Below, piece after piece: positions 36,413-44,885 of a stretch of 64,000 nt of DNA. The number at the start of each line of letters is the position of its first letter. Position 1 is the stretch's first letter. The position numbers and the translations under genes are program-made. Origin of the DNA: CAZUVM01 sp964623885 (lineage in GTDB: Bacteria > Verrucomicrobiota > Verrucomicrobiia > Limisphaerales > UBA8199). The stretch spans positions 1-64,000 of the forward strand of contig CAZUVM010000009.1 of assembly GCA_964623885.1 (NCBI GenBank). Reading direction: 5' to 3'. Below the pieces are notes generated by a model, which saw nothing but the letters and a program-made list of their open reading frames with translations, ran no database searches and was not told where the DNA came from.

Positions 36413-37210
36413 TCAACCTCTCAAAACGAGCCAGCCGATCACCGCGGCTAAAGCGATGCGATACCACCCAAACAACACAAACGTATGCGTTTGGATGTAC
36501 CGCAGGAGCCATTTCACCGCAATAAACGAGACGATTGCCGAAACAACGAACCCCAGCAACACCATGTCCCAGTGCTCAGGCGGCGTGCCGGGAAGCGGAT
36601 GGTGGAGAGCCTTAAAAATCTTCAACCCTCCAGCAGCCAACATCGTCGGAATGCCCACCAGGAAACAGAATTCGGTTGCTGCGGGACGAGTCAAACCCAG
36701 CAGTAGACAAAACAATATGGTCACACCCGAACGTGAAGCCCCTGGGAATACGGCGGCGATGAGTTGCCCTATGCCGACGGCGATGGCTATGGTCCAAGTC
36801 ACTTCATCCTTCAACGTTCTGCCACGAAGCCAGGCCTCCACCAAAACAAACCCTATCCCACCTATCAATAGCGCCAGGGCAACCGGTCCCAGTTCCTCCG
36901 GCAGTTTGAAACCGCGTTTGTCCAGGATGTACCCACCAATCCCGGTCAGCACAAAAGCCAGGATTAACTTGGCCGCGTAATCCTGCGTTCGTTTCTCGCG
37001 CCAGTTAAACAGGAATTGGTGGAACCGCTCGCGAAAAAGCGGGATCACGGCCAGCACCGCGCCGGATTGAATGACGATGTTGAAAAGATCAGTTTGTTTC
37101 GTGTGCAACCAGCGCTCAGCAATGAGCAGATGGCCGGTCGAAGATACCGGCAGGAACTCGGTTATCCCTTCCACAATACCGAGTACAACGATCACGAACC
37201 AAAGTGGCAT
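36413..37210 (-). CDS. uppP: Undecaprenyl-diphosphatase
   Basis: Recycles undecaprenyl pyrophosphate, the lipid carrier for cell-wall precursors. The 265-aa polytopic membrane protein carries both family signatures: GIVEGITEFLPVSSTGHLL near the N-terminus and PGASRSGVTI in the middle. About eight hydrophobic helices are visible. The ATG at 37210 is chosen because it aligns with family starts; a longer frame to 37279 adds a Cys-rich segment without homology. Length matches UppP (about 265-275 aa). Confidence 0.95.
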   Translation of the reverse strand: MPLWFVIVVLGIVEGITEFLPVSSTGHLLIAERWLHTKQTDLFNIVIQSGAVLAVIPLFRERFHQFLFNWREKRTQDYAAKLILAFVLTGIGGYILDKRGFKLPEELGPVALALLIGGIGFVLVEAWLRGRTLKDEVTWTIAIAVGIGQLIAAVFPGASRSGVTILFCLLLGLTRPAATEFCFLVGIPTMLAAGGLKIFKALHHPLPGTPPEHWDMVLLGFVVSAIVSFIAVKWLLRYIQTHTFVLFGWYRIALAAVIGWLVLRG

Positions 37211-37337
37211 CCGGCTAAAAACGAAAAAGCAGCAACGAAGGCAAGGGAAAACAGGCCCCAAGCCGCAGGCCTCAGTCACTTATGAGGGAAGGGTTTTAAC
37301 CGCTAATACAACGCTAATAAAAGCGAATCATTGGTGG

Positions 37338-37456
37338 CTAGCGTCCCGTCTCACAAATGAATGGATTTATTTTCAACATGAGGAAACAGAGCATTTCTCT
37401 CCGTTTTCTCCTGTTCAAATAATTCCAGTTGTTTGTGAGACGCTACACTAGCGTCC
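37338..37456. mobile_element. Small MITE-like element, about 96 bp, with 11-bp terminal inverted repeats
   Basis: Core 37347-37442 begins with cgtctcacaaa and ends with tttgtgagacg, an exact 11-bp inverted repeat. The 9-bp direct repeat ctagcgtcc occurs just left of the core (37338-37346) and 5 bp right of it (37448-37456), as if a target sequence had been duplicated and drifted. It encodes nothing. It lies between uppP and a small lipoprotein gene. Confidence 0.5.
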
Positions 37457-37469
37457 GGAACCACCGGAT

Positions 37470-37847
37470 TTAGCGAGTGAACTTCTCCCACCGCTGCAGT
37501 CTGCCGTCCGGGCCAAAGATCAATCGCAGGTAATGCCCTTTGGGCGGCGTCGTCACGGTCTGCCCTACCCCTACTCCACCGCCGCCGCCGTAAGAGCCGA
37601 CCCCGAATCCGAACGACATCGTTGATCCATACTTTAGAAACCACTCCGCAACGGTGCCGCCGTCCTGCAGCTTCGTCGAAGACACGGGAGGTCCGAGCTC
37701 GCGCACCGCATCATCGAAAGTGAAGTTTCCGATCCGTTGATTCCAATCCGGCTTTGGCGTGGAGGAACATCCGGAACCGCCTGCGATTACAACCGCCAGC
37801 AGCAGCCCGGCCAGAGTCGAAGCCAGCAAGCCTGACAGTGTCTTCAT
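37470..37847 (-). CDS. Predicted small lipoprotein
   Basis: A 125-aa lipoprotein: signal (KTLSGLLASTLAGLLLAVVIAGGSGC) with a lipobox ending in Cys, then a charged domain and a Gly-rich stretch (SFGFGVGSYGGGGGVGVG). The segment FTFDDAVRELGPPVSS... resembles short outer-membrane-assembly or SmpA-like lipoproteins, and the C-terminus RLIFGPDGRLQRWEKFTR fits such a role, but this is weak. The ATG at 37847 lets the lipoprotein signal start cleanly; a further in-frame ATG is at 37853. Confidence 0.72.
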   Translation of the reverse strand: MKTLSGLLASTLAGLLLAVVIAGGSGCSSTPKPDWNQRIGNFTFDDAVRELGPPVSSTKLQDGGTVAEWFLKYGSTMSFGFGVGSYGGGGGVGVGQTVTTPPKGHYLRLIFGPDGRLQRWEKFTR

Positions 37848-37976
37848 GGACATAAGTTGCGCGTGGTTAAACGGGAAAGCAACAAGGCAAATAGCTAATC
37901 GCCAATCAAGTCCAGCTCGTTTACCGTAGAGCACGGTTATGCAAGCCTCTTCGCACTTTCCAGCCCCAAAGAATTA

Positions 37977-38072
37977 ATGTCCCCCGCAGTCAAAACTGTA
38001 TTGGCGATTATGGTTATTCTCAACCTGGTGGGAATGACGATCGCCGCGTATTACATTTTGCGGAAGAAGTGA
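37977..38072 (+). CDS. Possible 31-aa single-pass membrane peptide
   Basis: An ATG at 37977 opens 31 codons encoding a short hydrophilic start, a continuous hydrophobic helix (LAIMVILNLVGMTIAAYYIL) and a basic end (RKK), the usual topology of small membrane proteins. A weak AAAGAA precedes the ATG by a few bases. No family is recognisable. It lies between two divergently/convergently placed lipoprotein genes. Confidence 0.4.
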   Translation: MSPAVKTVLAIMVILNLVGMTIAAYYILRKK

Positions 38073-38154
38073 CGATGGTTTTAAAACACTGCCCAGCCCC
38101 GGAACCGAGGCTGGGCCGCACCACTGTAGAAGTGCAAAAACTGCGATTGGCTCG

Positions 38155-38571
38155 TCAGCGCCAATGACCGCCGACCCAAACGTATCCATGACCGCGGCGT
38201 CCCCAGTGGCCGCCGATCCACACAGCACCGTGCCACGGTCGCGGCGCCCATCGTCCGCCCACCCAAACATAAGCTCGGCCGCTCCAGCCCCAATAACCGG
38301 GCACCCAATAATACTCGGGCCCCGGCGCAACAGGGACAACTTCCGTCTGCACGGCAGGCGGAGCCATTGGCGCCGTCACAACGTTGGCATCCGGCGTGGG
38401 AGTTGGCGCCGGCTCGGTTGCCACGGGTGGATTGCCAGTTGGAGGTGTGGGCGCGGGGGTATAGGCGGGCGCCGGTTGAGGCACATAAACCACTCTGCGC
38501 TCAACACATCCTGTGAGCAGGGAGGCAGCGCCGGTAATGAGTAATGCGTAAGCTAAATGTCTCGTTTTCAT
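38155..38571 (-). CDS. Predicted lipoprotein with YxxWVxGxW-type repeats
   Basis: A 138-aa protein with a lipoprotein signal (HLAYALLITGAASLLTGC), a Pro/Thr/Ala-rich linker of about 60 residues and a Trp/Gly-rich end with repeated units (YYWVPGYWGW, YVWVGGRWAP, AVWIGGHWGRR, YVWVGGHW), the WxxGxW repeat class of exported proteins. The ATG at 38571 is chosen since the signal starts there. A TATACT-like -10 on the minus strand at 38639-38644 could be its promoter. Function unknown; such repeats may stack onto envelope polymers (inference). Confidence 0.78.
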   Translation of the reverse strand: MKTRHLAYALLITGAASLLTGCVERRVVYVPQPAPAYTPAPTPPTGNPPVATEPAPTPTPDANVVTAPMAPPAVQTEVVPVAPGPEYYWVPGYWGWSGRAYVWVGGRWAPRPWHGAVWIGGHWGRRGHGYVWVGGHWR

Positions 38572-38854
38572 ACTGTGTTTTAAGTTTTTGTCTTCGCTGA
38601 TTTTGACGGCGGCTGATCTGGGCCATTCGCGCAAATTCAGTATAAAATTCACCCTAAAATGTAACCTTTCCCGGCCGTTGCCGTCTTCCGCCCGCATCGA
38701 CCCACGAGCAGGTCTTGCGCCAGTAAACGGTGTTTTTCGGCTGCCGTTGAAAGCGCTGGTTTTTTAACCGCGGTTGACAGTCGGCATTCAAATGTCGTGC
38801 GAACGATGGACTATCCTCTTGATTGTTGATTACGTTTGCCCATGTAATGCATCG

Positions 38855-39823
38855 ATGTCCACCAGGACTACTTCCGACCGGTTGTCACCCAAACGCGTTG
38901 CGGCCTCTCACAATGGCGTGGCTGCGACCGTGCTGCGCCAGGGCGAGTCTGATCGCGTGAGCGGGGCCAAGTCGGTTGAAGCGCAACCCTTTCTCAAGTG
39001 GGCTGGCGGAAAGGCGCAGCTCCTCAGCCAATTCGAGCCGCTTTTTCCATCCTCTATCAATTCCTACATCGAACCTTTTCTTGGCGGAGGAGCCGTCTTT
39101 TTCCATTTGAAGTCGCTTCTTCCTGGAATGCGCGTAGTTCTGCGAGACAATAATGCGGAGCTCGTCAACTGCTACCAGGCAGTGCGAGACGACTGCCAGG
39201 GCCTGATGCGCCGACTCGACGAGCACCTCAAAAACTTCCGAGCTGATGGCGAGCGGTATTTCTATCTGATTCGGAGCCAGCATGCGCTCGCGGAGCCGGG
39301 CGAGAGGGCGGCGAGGATGATTTTTCTGAACAAGACCTGCTACAACGGGCTGTGGCGAGTTAATGGCCGAGGCCAGTTCAATGTCCCAATCGGATCGTAT
39401 CGACCGGACAAGGTAAGCTTGTACGATAAGCAGAATCTGCTTGCTGCCAGCCGCGAGTTGCGGGGAGCGGACCTGGGTGTCGAGGATTTTCGCGAGACCT
39501 TGCGTTCCGCTGGTCCCGAAGATTTTGTTTACCTCGACCCGCCATATTATCCTGTGTCTCCTACGTCAAGATTTACGGCCTACACGAAGGAAGACTTTGG
39601 CCAGGCTGAGCAGGAGGAACTCTCGGCGCTGTTTGCCGAAGCATCGGGTCGCGGTGTGCGCGTCATGCTCTCGAATTCGGACACGCCTTTCATTCGCAAG
39701 CTGTACAAAGATTTTCCCACTTACACGGTCAACGCACGGCGGGCGGTGAATTGCGACGGCGCCAGGCGAGGCCGGATCCCCGAGGTCGTGGTGGTGAATT
39801 ACGAAACCGGAAAAGGAGCGTGA
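38855..39823 (+). CDS. DNA adenine methylase, D12 class (Dam/DpnM-like)
   Basis: N6-adenine DNA methyltransferase of the D12 class. SAM-binding motif I is FLKWAGGK at residues 46-53, with PFLGGGAVFFHL nearby. The catalytic motif is D228-P-P-Y231 in VYLDPPYYP, and FLNKTCYNGLWRVN is family-typical. The recognition site is likely GATC-like but cannot be read. The ATG at 38855 is preferred; TTG or ATG starts upstream would add a Cys-rich stretch without homology. A TTGATT/TGTAAT promoter-like pair ends 7 bp before this ATG, so a leaderless message is possible. It is followed after one base by a PD-(D/E)XK gene. Confidence 0.92.
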   Translation: MSTRTTSDRLSPKRVAASHNGVAATVLRQGESDRVSGAKSVEAQPFLKWAGGKAQLLSQFEPLFPSSINSYIEPFLGGGAVFFHLKSLLPGMRVVLRDNNAELVNCYQAVRDDCQGLMRRLDEHLKNFRADGERYFYLIRSQHALAEPGERAARMIFLNKTCYNGLWRVNGRGQFNVPIGSYRPDKVSLYDKQNLLAASRELRGADLGVEDFRETLRSAGPEDFVYLDPPYYPVSPTSRFTAYTKEDFGQAEQEELSALFAEASGRGVRVMLSNSDTPFIRKLYKDFPTYTVNARRAVNCDGARRGRIPEVVVVNYETGKGA

Positions 39824-39824
39824 C

Positions 39825-40223
39825 GTGCCCGGGAAAGGATTGGCGGTCTCAAATGGCGATGAACTCGTCCAGGCTGTCGCGACGCTGGCTGCCAGCCTCG
39901 GGCTTGAAACCAGGCAGCAGGTCCGGGTTGCCCGCCGGATCTGGGGAGCCATACGTCACATCGACGTCGTGCTGACCCATCCGCAAACGAGAAAGACACT
40001 CGGCATCGAGTGCAAGTTTCAAGGGGTCCCTGGAACTGCGGAGGAGAAAATCCCGTCGGTCATTAGCGACATTGCGGCATGGCCGATTCCGGGGCTGGTT
40101 GTTTTCGCCGGCCAGGGGTTCACGGACAATATGCGGCTGTTCCTTATTTCAACCGGAAAGGCAGTTGAGCTGACGGAGTTGCGGCCGTGGTTGTGCCTGT
40201 TTTTTGGGCTTTCGCCTGATTAG
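39825..40223 (+). CDS. Putative restriction endonuclease, PD-(D/E)XK type, 132 aa
   Basis: A compact 132-aa protein with a plausible PD-(D/E)XK nuclease core: helix start (NGDELVQAVATLAASLGL), then D47 in IRHIDVVLTHP and E62-x-K64 in GIECKFQ, followed by a strand/helix segment (TAEEKIPSVISDIAAWPIPGLVVFAGQG). The GTG start follows the methylase stop by one base, a typical arrangement for a type II restriction-modification pair. It is smaller than most type II endonucleases, so it could also be a partner or a repair-type nuclease. Confidence 0.75.
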   Translation: MPGKGLAVSNGDELVQAVATLAASLGLETRQQVRVARRIWGAIRHIDVVLTHPQTRKTLGIECKFQGVPGTAEEKIPSVISDIAAWPIPGLVVFAGQGFTDNMRLFLISTGKAVELTELRPWLCLFFGLSPD

Positions 40224-40262
40224 CGGTGTGATCCGGGCAACGGCTTCTCGCGCTGAAACACA

Positions 40263-40322
40263 AACTGTTGAAACAGTTCCGGCATTCAAAAGCCCGCCCT
40301 ACACCGGGCTGAAGCCCGGTGT
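40263..40322. repeat. Two tandem intergenic hairpins
   Basis: AACTGTT-GA-AACAGTT (40263-40278) and ACACCGGGCT-GA-AGCCCGGTGT (40301-40322) are both perfect, each with a 2-nt GA loop. They lie between the convergent nuclease and aminotransferase genes. The second lacks a T-run; it may act as a bidirectional stop or be an extragenic palindrome. Confidence 0.6.
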
Positions 40323-40357
40323 TAATGAGAACGGATGTGAACGGTCCAAATCTTGGG

Positions 40358-41560
40358 CTAAAGCACCTTTAAGGCGTCCGCTAAGGAATCATAATCATCC
40401 GCGGAGTTGTACAATTGTGCGGAGATCCGGAAGTAACGCCGTTCCGGCCGGCCTAATCGCACGAAGGGGACCTCGATACCGAACTTGTCATAAAGGCGCA
40501 GTTGCTCTGGGTCGATTTTGCCGGTTTTGGGGCGGCCCTGGAACCGCTCGGGCAGCGGTAAGGTGGCCATTGCGCCAAGCATGTTTTCCGGGCAAGGCGG
40601 CTCTAGCCCGAGTTTGGCGCACAACTTGCGCCGAGCAGCCAATGCCAGGTCGCGATTTGCTTTTTGGATTTCGGGCCAGCCGCCGGGCAGAAGCTTTGCC
40701 ATCCAGCGAATGGCTTCACCGGCGCAGAACCAGGCTGTGGGGTCGAAGCTTCCCGCCCAATCAAATCGATCCTGAAAGGCAGTGTGACGCGGTCGATGCG
40801 TGTTGTTGCCGTGGCTGATGACGGCCGGCTGCACCTGGGCTTGTTTGTCCTCGCGCACCCAGAGGAAGGCGGCGCCTTTCGGGGCGCACACCCATTTATG
40901 CAAATTGCCCGCGTAATAGGCTGGGCGCAATCGCTGCAGATGCAGCGGCAACATGCCCGGTGCGTGGGCGCCATCGATCAGCGTATCAACATTACGCTTT
41001 TCCAATTCCCTCACGATGCGCGCCACGGGAAAGACCAAGGCCGTGTTGCTGGAAACGTGATCGATCATTGCCAGGCGTGTGCGCGGCGTGACCGAACGCA
41101 AGATAGCTTCGACCGTTTCCTCTTCGTGGCGCAGAGGGAATGGCACTCGAGTGGTCACTAACCTGGCCCCGGCGCGACGGGCCGCCTCCGTCAACACGTT
41201 ATGGCACGCGTTGTAATCATGGTTCGTCGTCAGCAGTTCGTCGCCGGGCTTAAGCGGATAGGAACGGGCGACCGCGTTGACGCCCGCGGAGGCGTTGGTA
41301 ACGAAGACCAGGTCTCGGGGCCTGGCGCCGATGAATTTCGCCAGGATGGCGCGAGCGGGGTCCAGTTGCTCCTCGTAACGGCGCCACAGGAACTGGACCG
41401 GCGCGGCCTCCATTCCGTGGCGTAGTTCGGCTTGCAGTCTCAGAATAGGCAAAGGGCAGGCGCCGAACGACCCGTGATTGAGAAATACAATGCGAGGCGC
41501 CAGCCCCCAATACCGCCGAAATGGGGAAGGGCGGCTCAGCGCCAATCGGCTTCGTTTCAC
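40358..41560 (-). CDS. Class V aminotransferase-family PLP enzyme (isopenicillin-N-epimerase-like)
   Basis: A PLP-dependent fold type I enzyme, 400 aa. The PLP lysine is K222 in GNLHKWVCAPKG. LNHGSFGACPLPI at the start, FVTNASAGVNAVARS, and DGAHAPG fit the class V group related to isopenicillin N epimerase and cysteine desulfurases; a dedicated NifS-type Cys loop is not obvious. The substrate is unknown. It stands alone on the minus strand between the restriction-modification-like pair and an unrelated small gene. Confidence 0.9.
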   Translation of the reverse strand: MKRSRLALSRPSPFRRYWGLAPRIVFLNHGSFGACPLPILRLQAELRHGMEAAPVQFLWRRYEEQLDPARAILAKFIGARPRDLVFVTNASAGVNAVARSYPLKPGDELLTTNHDYNACHNVLTEAARRAGARLVTTRVPFPLRHEEETVEAILRSVTPRTRLAMIDHVSSNTALVFPVARIVRELEKRNVDTLIDGAHAPGMLPLHLQRLRPAYYAGNLHKWVCAPKGAAFLWVREDKQAQVQPAVISHGNNTHRPRHTAFQDRFDWAGSFDPTAWFCAGEAIRWMAKLLPGGWPEIQKANRDLALAARRKLCAKLGLEPPCPENMLGAMATLPLPERFQGRPKTGKIDPEQLRLYDKFGIEVPFVRLGRPERRYFRISAQLYNSADDYDSLADALKVL

Positions 41561-41626
41561 GGGGCGGATTGTAGGGAAGGGCGCCGTGATCCGAAGCAGG
41601 AAAATGCGCCCGGTCCCACCAATGAC

Positions 41627-42109
41627 CTAGGCCGCGGTTAGGGCAGTCAATTGGCGCTGAATGTCGTGGTAAAACCTGGGAGGGCGAGGACGCTCATGCG
41701 GTTCTCGCACATAAGCAGGCACGATACGCCGCTTGAATTGTTCGGTCCAAAGAAAGCAGCGATGAGCATCGAACACACCGTCTCGAAACTGGGCAGTTGC
41801 CCGGTTATAGAACTTTTCACCTTCCGGTGTGAGCTGCCATCGGTTGGCTTCGATTTCCACGATGCACCCGGCTTCGGAGCAAGTCGTCCAGGCCAATCCC
41901 ATGAGCAGTTCCCACCGGGGCTCCGGCTGCAGCGCGGTAGGAAACGGCAGCGTGTCCTCAGCTTCAAGGTTAAAGTAATTACGGGCAGCGATGTGTCCCA
42001 GCAATTCAAGGCGCGTGCTGCTTCCACCCAACTCAGCCAGCGAGGCCAAAAGCAAAAGACTACATTGGCTCCTGAGACTGTCGTAGGTCATCTTCATCCT
42101 GGTGCTCAT
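41627..42109 (-). CDS. Hypothetical protein with winged-helix-like N-terminus
   Basis: A 160-aa protein without a family I recognise. The N-terminal 60 residues (LLLLASLAELGGSSTRLELLGHIAARNYF...) look like a winged-helix module as found in Mrr-type or PadR-like proteins; the middle contains GLAWTTCSEAGCIVEIEANRWQLTPEGEKFYN, a wing-like hairpin. The ATG at 42109 is used, with two more in-frame ATGs shortly downstream. The gene is alone on the minus strand. Confidence 0.6.
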   Translation of the reverse strand: MSTRMKMTYDSLRSQCSLLLLASLAELGGSSTRLELLGHIAARNYFNLEAEDTLPFPTALQPEPRWELLMGLAWTTCSEAGCIVEIEANRWQLTPEGEKFYNRATAQFRDGVFDAHRCFLWTEQFKRRIVPAYVREPHERPRPPRFYHDIQRQLTALTAA

Positions 42110-42286
42110 ACATCGGAGCCTTTCAACCGCTAATGTGAGCATGGACCGTTCCGCTTTTTGGCTTGGTTCTCGTTCTCAATCGTAGGAGAGCCTGCGCGGA
42201 AACTCCATGTGTCTGCCTCGGGCAGCCATTCTCAAAAATGATTGCCCTGCCACTGCGCCCGCCCTAGGCTCAGTCAAGAGACAAAT

Positions 42287-43036
42287 ATGAAACCGAAATC
42301 TTCTATTCGCCAGCTTTGCAATGTCCTGTTCCTGGTCGGTTGCGGACTGATCGTCCTCACCGCAATCGCTCAGCCCGGAGCAGTTCGAACGCTATTCAAC
42401 GGCAAGGACCTCACTGGTTGGCGCAAGCCGACCGGCACGTGGGTGGCAGTGCGGGATGTCAGATTGAACCCAGCCGAACCCAAGCAGTTTGTGGTCACAC
42501 CAGGCGAGGGTGTCCTGCTCAATTCCGCTACCGAACATACGGTTGATTTGGTCACGGAAGCGGAATTCGGTGATATGGAATTGCACGTCGAGTTTTGTGT
42601 CGCGAAGCACTCCAATTCTGGCGTTTACCTGATGGGTCGCTACGAAGTGCAGATATATGACAGTTACGGCGTCGAAAAGGATCAGTATCCCGGTATCGAA
42701 TGCGGGGGCATTTATCCCCGCTGGATCAATAATCAAAACGTGGAGGGCCATTCACCGATGGTCAATGCCAGCAAGCCGCCGGGCGAATGGCAAACATTCG
42801 ACATCACGTTCCGCGCACCGCGTTTCGATGCGAGCGGCAAAAAGATTGCAAATGCTAAAATCGTCAAAGCGCTTCATAACGGCAAACTGATTCACGAAAA
42901 CCTGGAGCTCAACGCGCCTACCCGCGGACCGCTTTGGGAGGATGAAAAGCCAACCGGGCCTATTCGGCTTCAGGGCGATCATGGACCGGTGGCGTTTCGC
43001 AATCTGCACGTGAAGCAAATAACTCTAAATCCATGA
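42287..43036 (+). CDS. DUF1080/3-keto-disaccharide hydrolase-like exported protein
   Basis: A 249-aa exported protein: signal/TM segment (about residues 8-28), then the family start LFNGKDLTGWRKPTGTW and the concanavalin-like lectin/glucanase sandwich (DMELHVEFCVAKHSNSGVYLMGRYEVQIYDSYG...). The late motif GPIRLQGDHGPVAFRNLHVK is diagnostic of DUF1080, often annotated 3-keto-disaccharide hydrolase. It is coupled by a 4-bp overlap with a Tat-exported sugar isomerase, a pair often seen in Verrucomicrobiota and Planctomycetota. ATG at 42287. Confidence 0.92.
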   Translation: MKPKSSIRQLCNVLFLVGCGLIVLTAIAQPGAVRTLFNGKDLTGWRKPTGTWVAVRDVRLNPAEPKQFVVTPGEGVLLNSATEHTVDLVTEAEFGDMELHVEFCVAKHSNSGVYLMGRYEVQIYDSYGVEKDQYPGIECGGIYPRWINNQNVEGHSPMVNASKPPGEWQTFDITFRAPRFDASGKKIANAKIVKALHNGKLIHENLELNAPTRGPLWEDEKPTGPIRLQGDHGPVAFRNLHVKQITLNP

Positions 43037-43911
43037 AGGGTTGCAAGCTCACCCGTCGCGAGATGCTGCGCAGCTCCGCGCAAAAGGCAGCCGCCCTGGT
43101 TTTTGCGTCGGAGCTCGCGCCGCTGTTCGCGGCTCCGGGAGAGCGGCGATTTAAGCTCGGCGCGTGTGATTGGTCGATCGGCAAGATGGGTGATCCGGCG
43201 GCGTTCGAGGTTGGGCGCCAGATCGGGCTCGATGGAGTGCAGGTAAGCCTCGGCACCGCCGGGAACAACATGCGCCTGCGTCAGACCGCAGTTCAGGCTG
43301 AGTACAAAGAGGCGGCGCGGAAGGCCGGTCTCGAGGTTGCCTCGCTCGCCATCGGCGAACTGAACAGTATTCCGTATAAAAGCGACCCGCGGACAATCGA
43401 ATGGGTGAGCGACAGCATTGAAGTGTGCCGGGCGTTGGGTTTGCGGGTCGTGCTGTTGGCGTTTTTCGGCAACGATGATTTGCGCGGAGATAAGGCAGGC
43501 ATCGACGAAGTGGTGCGGCGGCTCAAGGCGGTCGCGCCGAAAGCGGAGAAAGCGGGGGTGTACTTGGGGATCGAAAGCTGGCTTAGCGCCGATCAACACC
43601 TGGAAATCCTGGAGCGTGTCGGTTCCTCGGCGGTCCGGGTTTATTACGATCTTTGCAACTCAACGGATATGGGCTACGACATCGCCGCTGAAATCCGTAA
43701 GCTGGGAAGCCGGATTTGCGAGTTTCACGCGAAAGAGAACGGTGCGTTGCTGGGCCTGGGAAAAATTGATTTCCGCAAGGCCCGCGCGGCGCTGGATGCA
43801 ATCAATTATCACGGGTGGGTGCAAATTGAGGGAGCAGTGCCGGACGGAAAACCGATGCTGGAGAGCTACCAGGCAAACTGCAAGTTCATGCGAGGTATTC
43901 TTGCCGAATAG
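43033..43911 (+). CDS. Tat-exported sugar phosphate isomerase/epimerase (TIM barrel)
   Basis: A 292-aa TIM-barrel protein of the AP-endonuclease-2/xylose-isomerase-like group. A twin-arginine signal (LTRREMLRSSAQKAAALVFA) begins it. Metal-binding residues are expected from GIESWL, YYDLCNS and CEFHAKEN. The start overlaps the stop of the DUF1080 gene by 4 bp (ATGA), so both are co-translated and likely act on the same sugar, perhaps a keto-sugar. The exact reaction is unknown. Confidence 0.9.
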   Translation: MKGCKLTRREMLRSSAQKAAALVFASELAPLFAAPGERRFKLGACDWSIGKMGDPAAFEVGRQIGLDGVQVSLGTAGNNMRLRQTAVQAEYKEAARKAGLEVASLAIGELNSIPYKSDPRTIEWVSDSIEVCRALGLRVVLLAFFGNDDLRGDKAGIDEVVRRLKAVAPKAEKAGVYLGIESWLSADQHLEILERVGSSAVRVYYDLCNSTDMGYDIAAEIRKLGSRICEFHAKENGALLGLGKIDFRKARAALDAINYHGWVQIEGAVPDGKPMLESYQANCKFMRGILAE

Positions 43912-43985
43912 CCTTGCCAGGCTGGGGCGCTCCCAGGTTAAGCAGCTTTCTTGTGCTGGACTCGATGTTTGTGCGGTTTGGCTTT

Positions 43986-44777
43986 TCACACTCCGGTGGC
44001 GGATTGTCCCAGGCTCTGCTGTAACAAGCTAACGAGGTCGATGACTTTCCCTGGCTGTGGCTTGGAAACGTTTTTGCCTTTGGGCAGAGGTTTGGCTCCA
44101 GCGCTGACTTTTTCCTCAATCAGCTTCATCAACGCCTCCCGGTATTCGTCGTGATATTTGGCCGGCTCCCATTTTCCGGCCATGGCTTTGATCAGGGCCG
44201 TCGCCATATCCAATTCCTTCCCTACAATGGGCGCTTGCGGAATCTGCAGGTCCTCCGGGTCGCGCAGCTCATCGGCAAAGCGCAGCGTTTCGAACATCAA
44301 GGCGCCATCGAGTGGTTTGACGATGGCCAGGTGTTCCCGCGGCGGGCGGATTACAACTTTGGCCACGCCCGCCAGCTCCGTTTGCTCAAGCGCAGTCCGA
44401 AGCAGGACGTAAGCTTTCACCCCGGCTTTGGTCGGCGCGAGGAAATATGGCTCCTTAAGGAAGCGCGGATCGATTTCACTCGGGTTCACAAATTGCGAAA
44501 TCTCGACAGTTTGGGTCGACTTGATTTGGACCCGCATGAAATCTTCATCGGAGATAATGACATACTGATCTTTTTCGTATTCGTAGCCTTTGACAATGTG
44601 CTCGCGCGGGACTTCCCGGCCGTCGGCCTCCGCTACCTTTTTGTAATGGATACGGCTGTGATCCGAGTCGCGCAGGAGGTCAAAATCGACTGTGGGTTTG
44701 CGGGCAGTCGCCGTGTACAGGCCTACGGGGATATTGACCAGTCCGAAACTGAGTGCGCCTGACCAGAGTGGTCGCAT
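43986..44777 (-). CDS. ku: Non-homologous end-joining protein Ku
   Basis: Bacterial Ku, a ring-forming DNA-end-binding protein for non-homologous end joining. The 263-aa sequence has the family start RPLWSGALSFGLVNIPVGLYTAT, the core VKGYEYEKDQYVIISDEDF and VLLRTALEQTELAGVAKVVIRPREHLA-type segment, and a Lys-rich C-terminus. The ATG at 44777 fits the family N-terminus; the longer upstream frame has no homology. A LigD gene is not in the window. It is divergent from the AddA-like gene. Confidence 0.95.
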   Translation of the reverse strand: MRPLWSGALSFGLVNIPVGLYTATARKPTVDFDLLRDSDHSRIHYKKVAEADGREVPREHIVKGYEYEKDQYVIISDEDFMRVQIKSTQTVEISQFVNPSEIDPRFLKEPYFLAPTKAGVKAYVLLRTALEQTELAGVAKVVIRPPREHLAIVKPLDGALMFETLRFADELRDPEDLQIPQAPIVGKELDMATALIKAMAGKWEPAKYHDEYREALMKLIEEKVSAGAKPLPKGKNVSKPQPGKVIDLVSLLQQSLGQSATGV

Positions 44778-44885
44778 ATTATAGCTTAGGCTGCACCGAG
44801 CTCGCCGGCAGTGGGGCATAAACCCGCCGCGGGTTTTGGATTGCACCGAACGCCGGGGCTGGCTCACCCTGTTGACTGGAAACGA

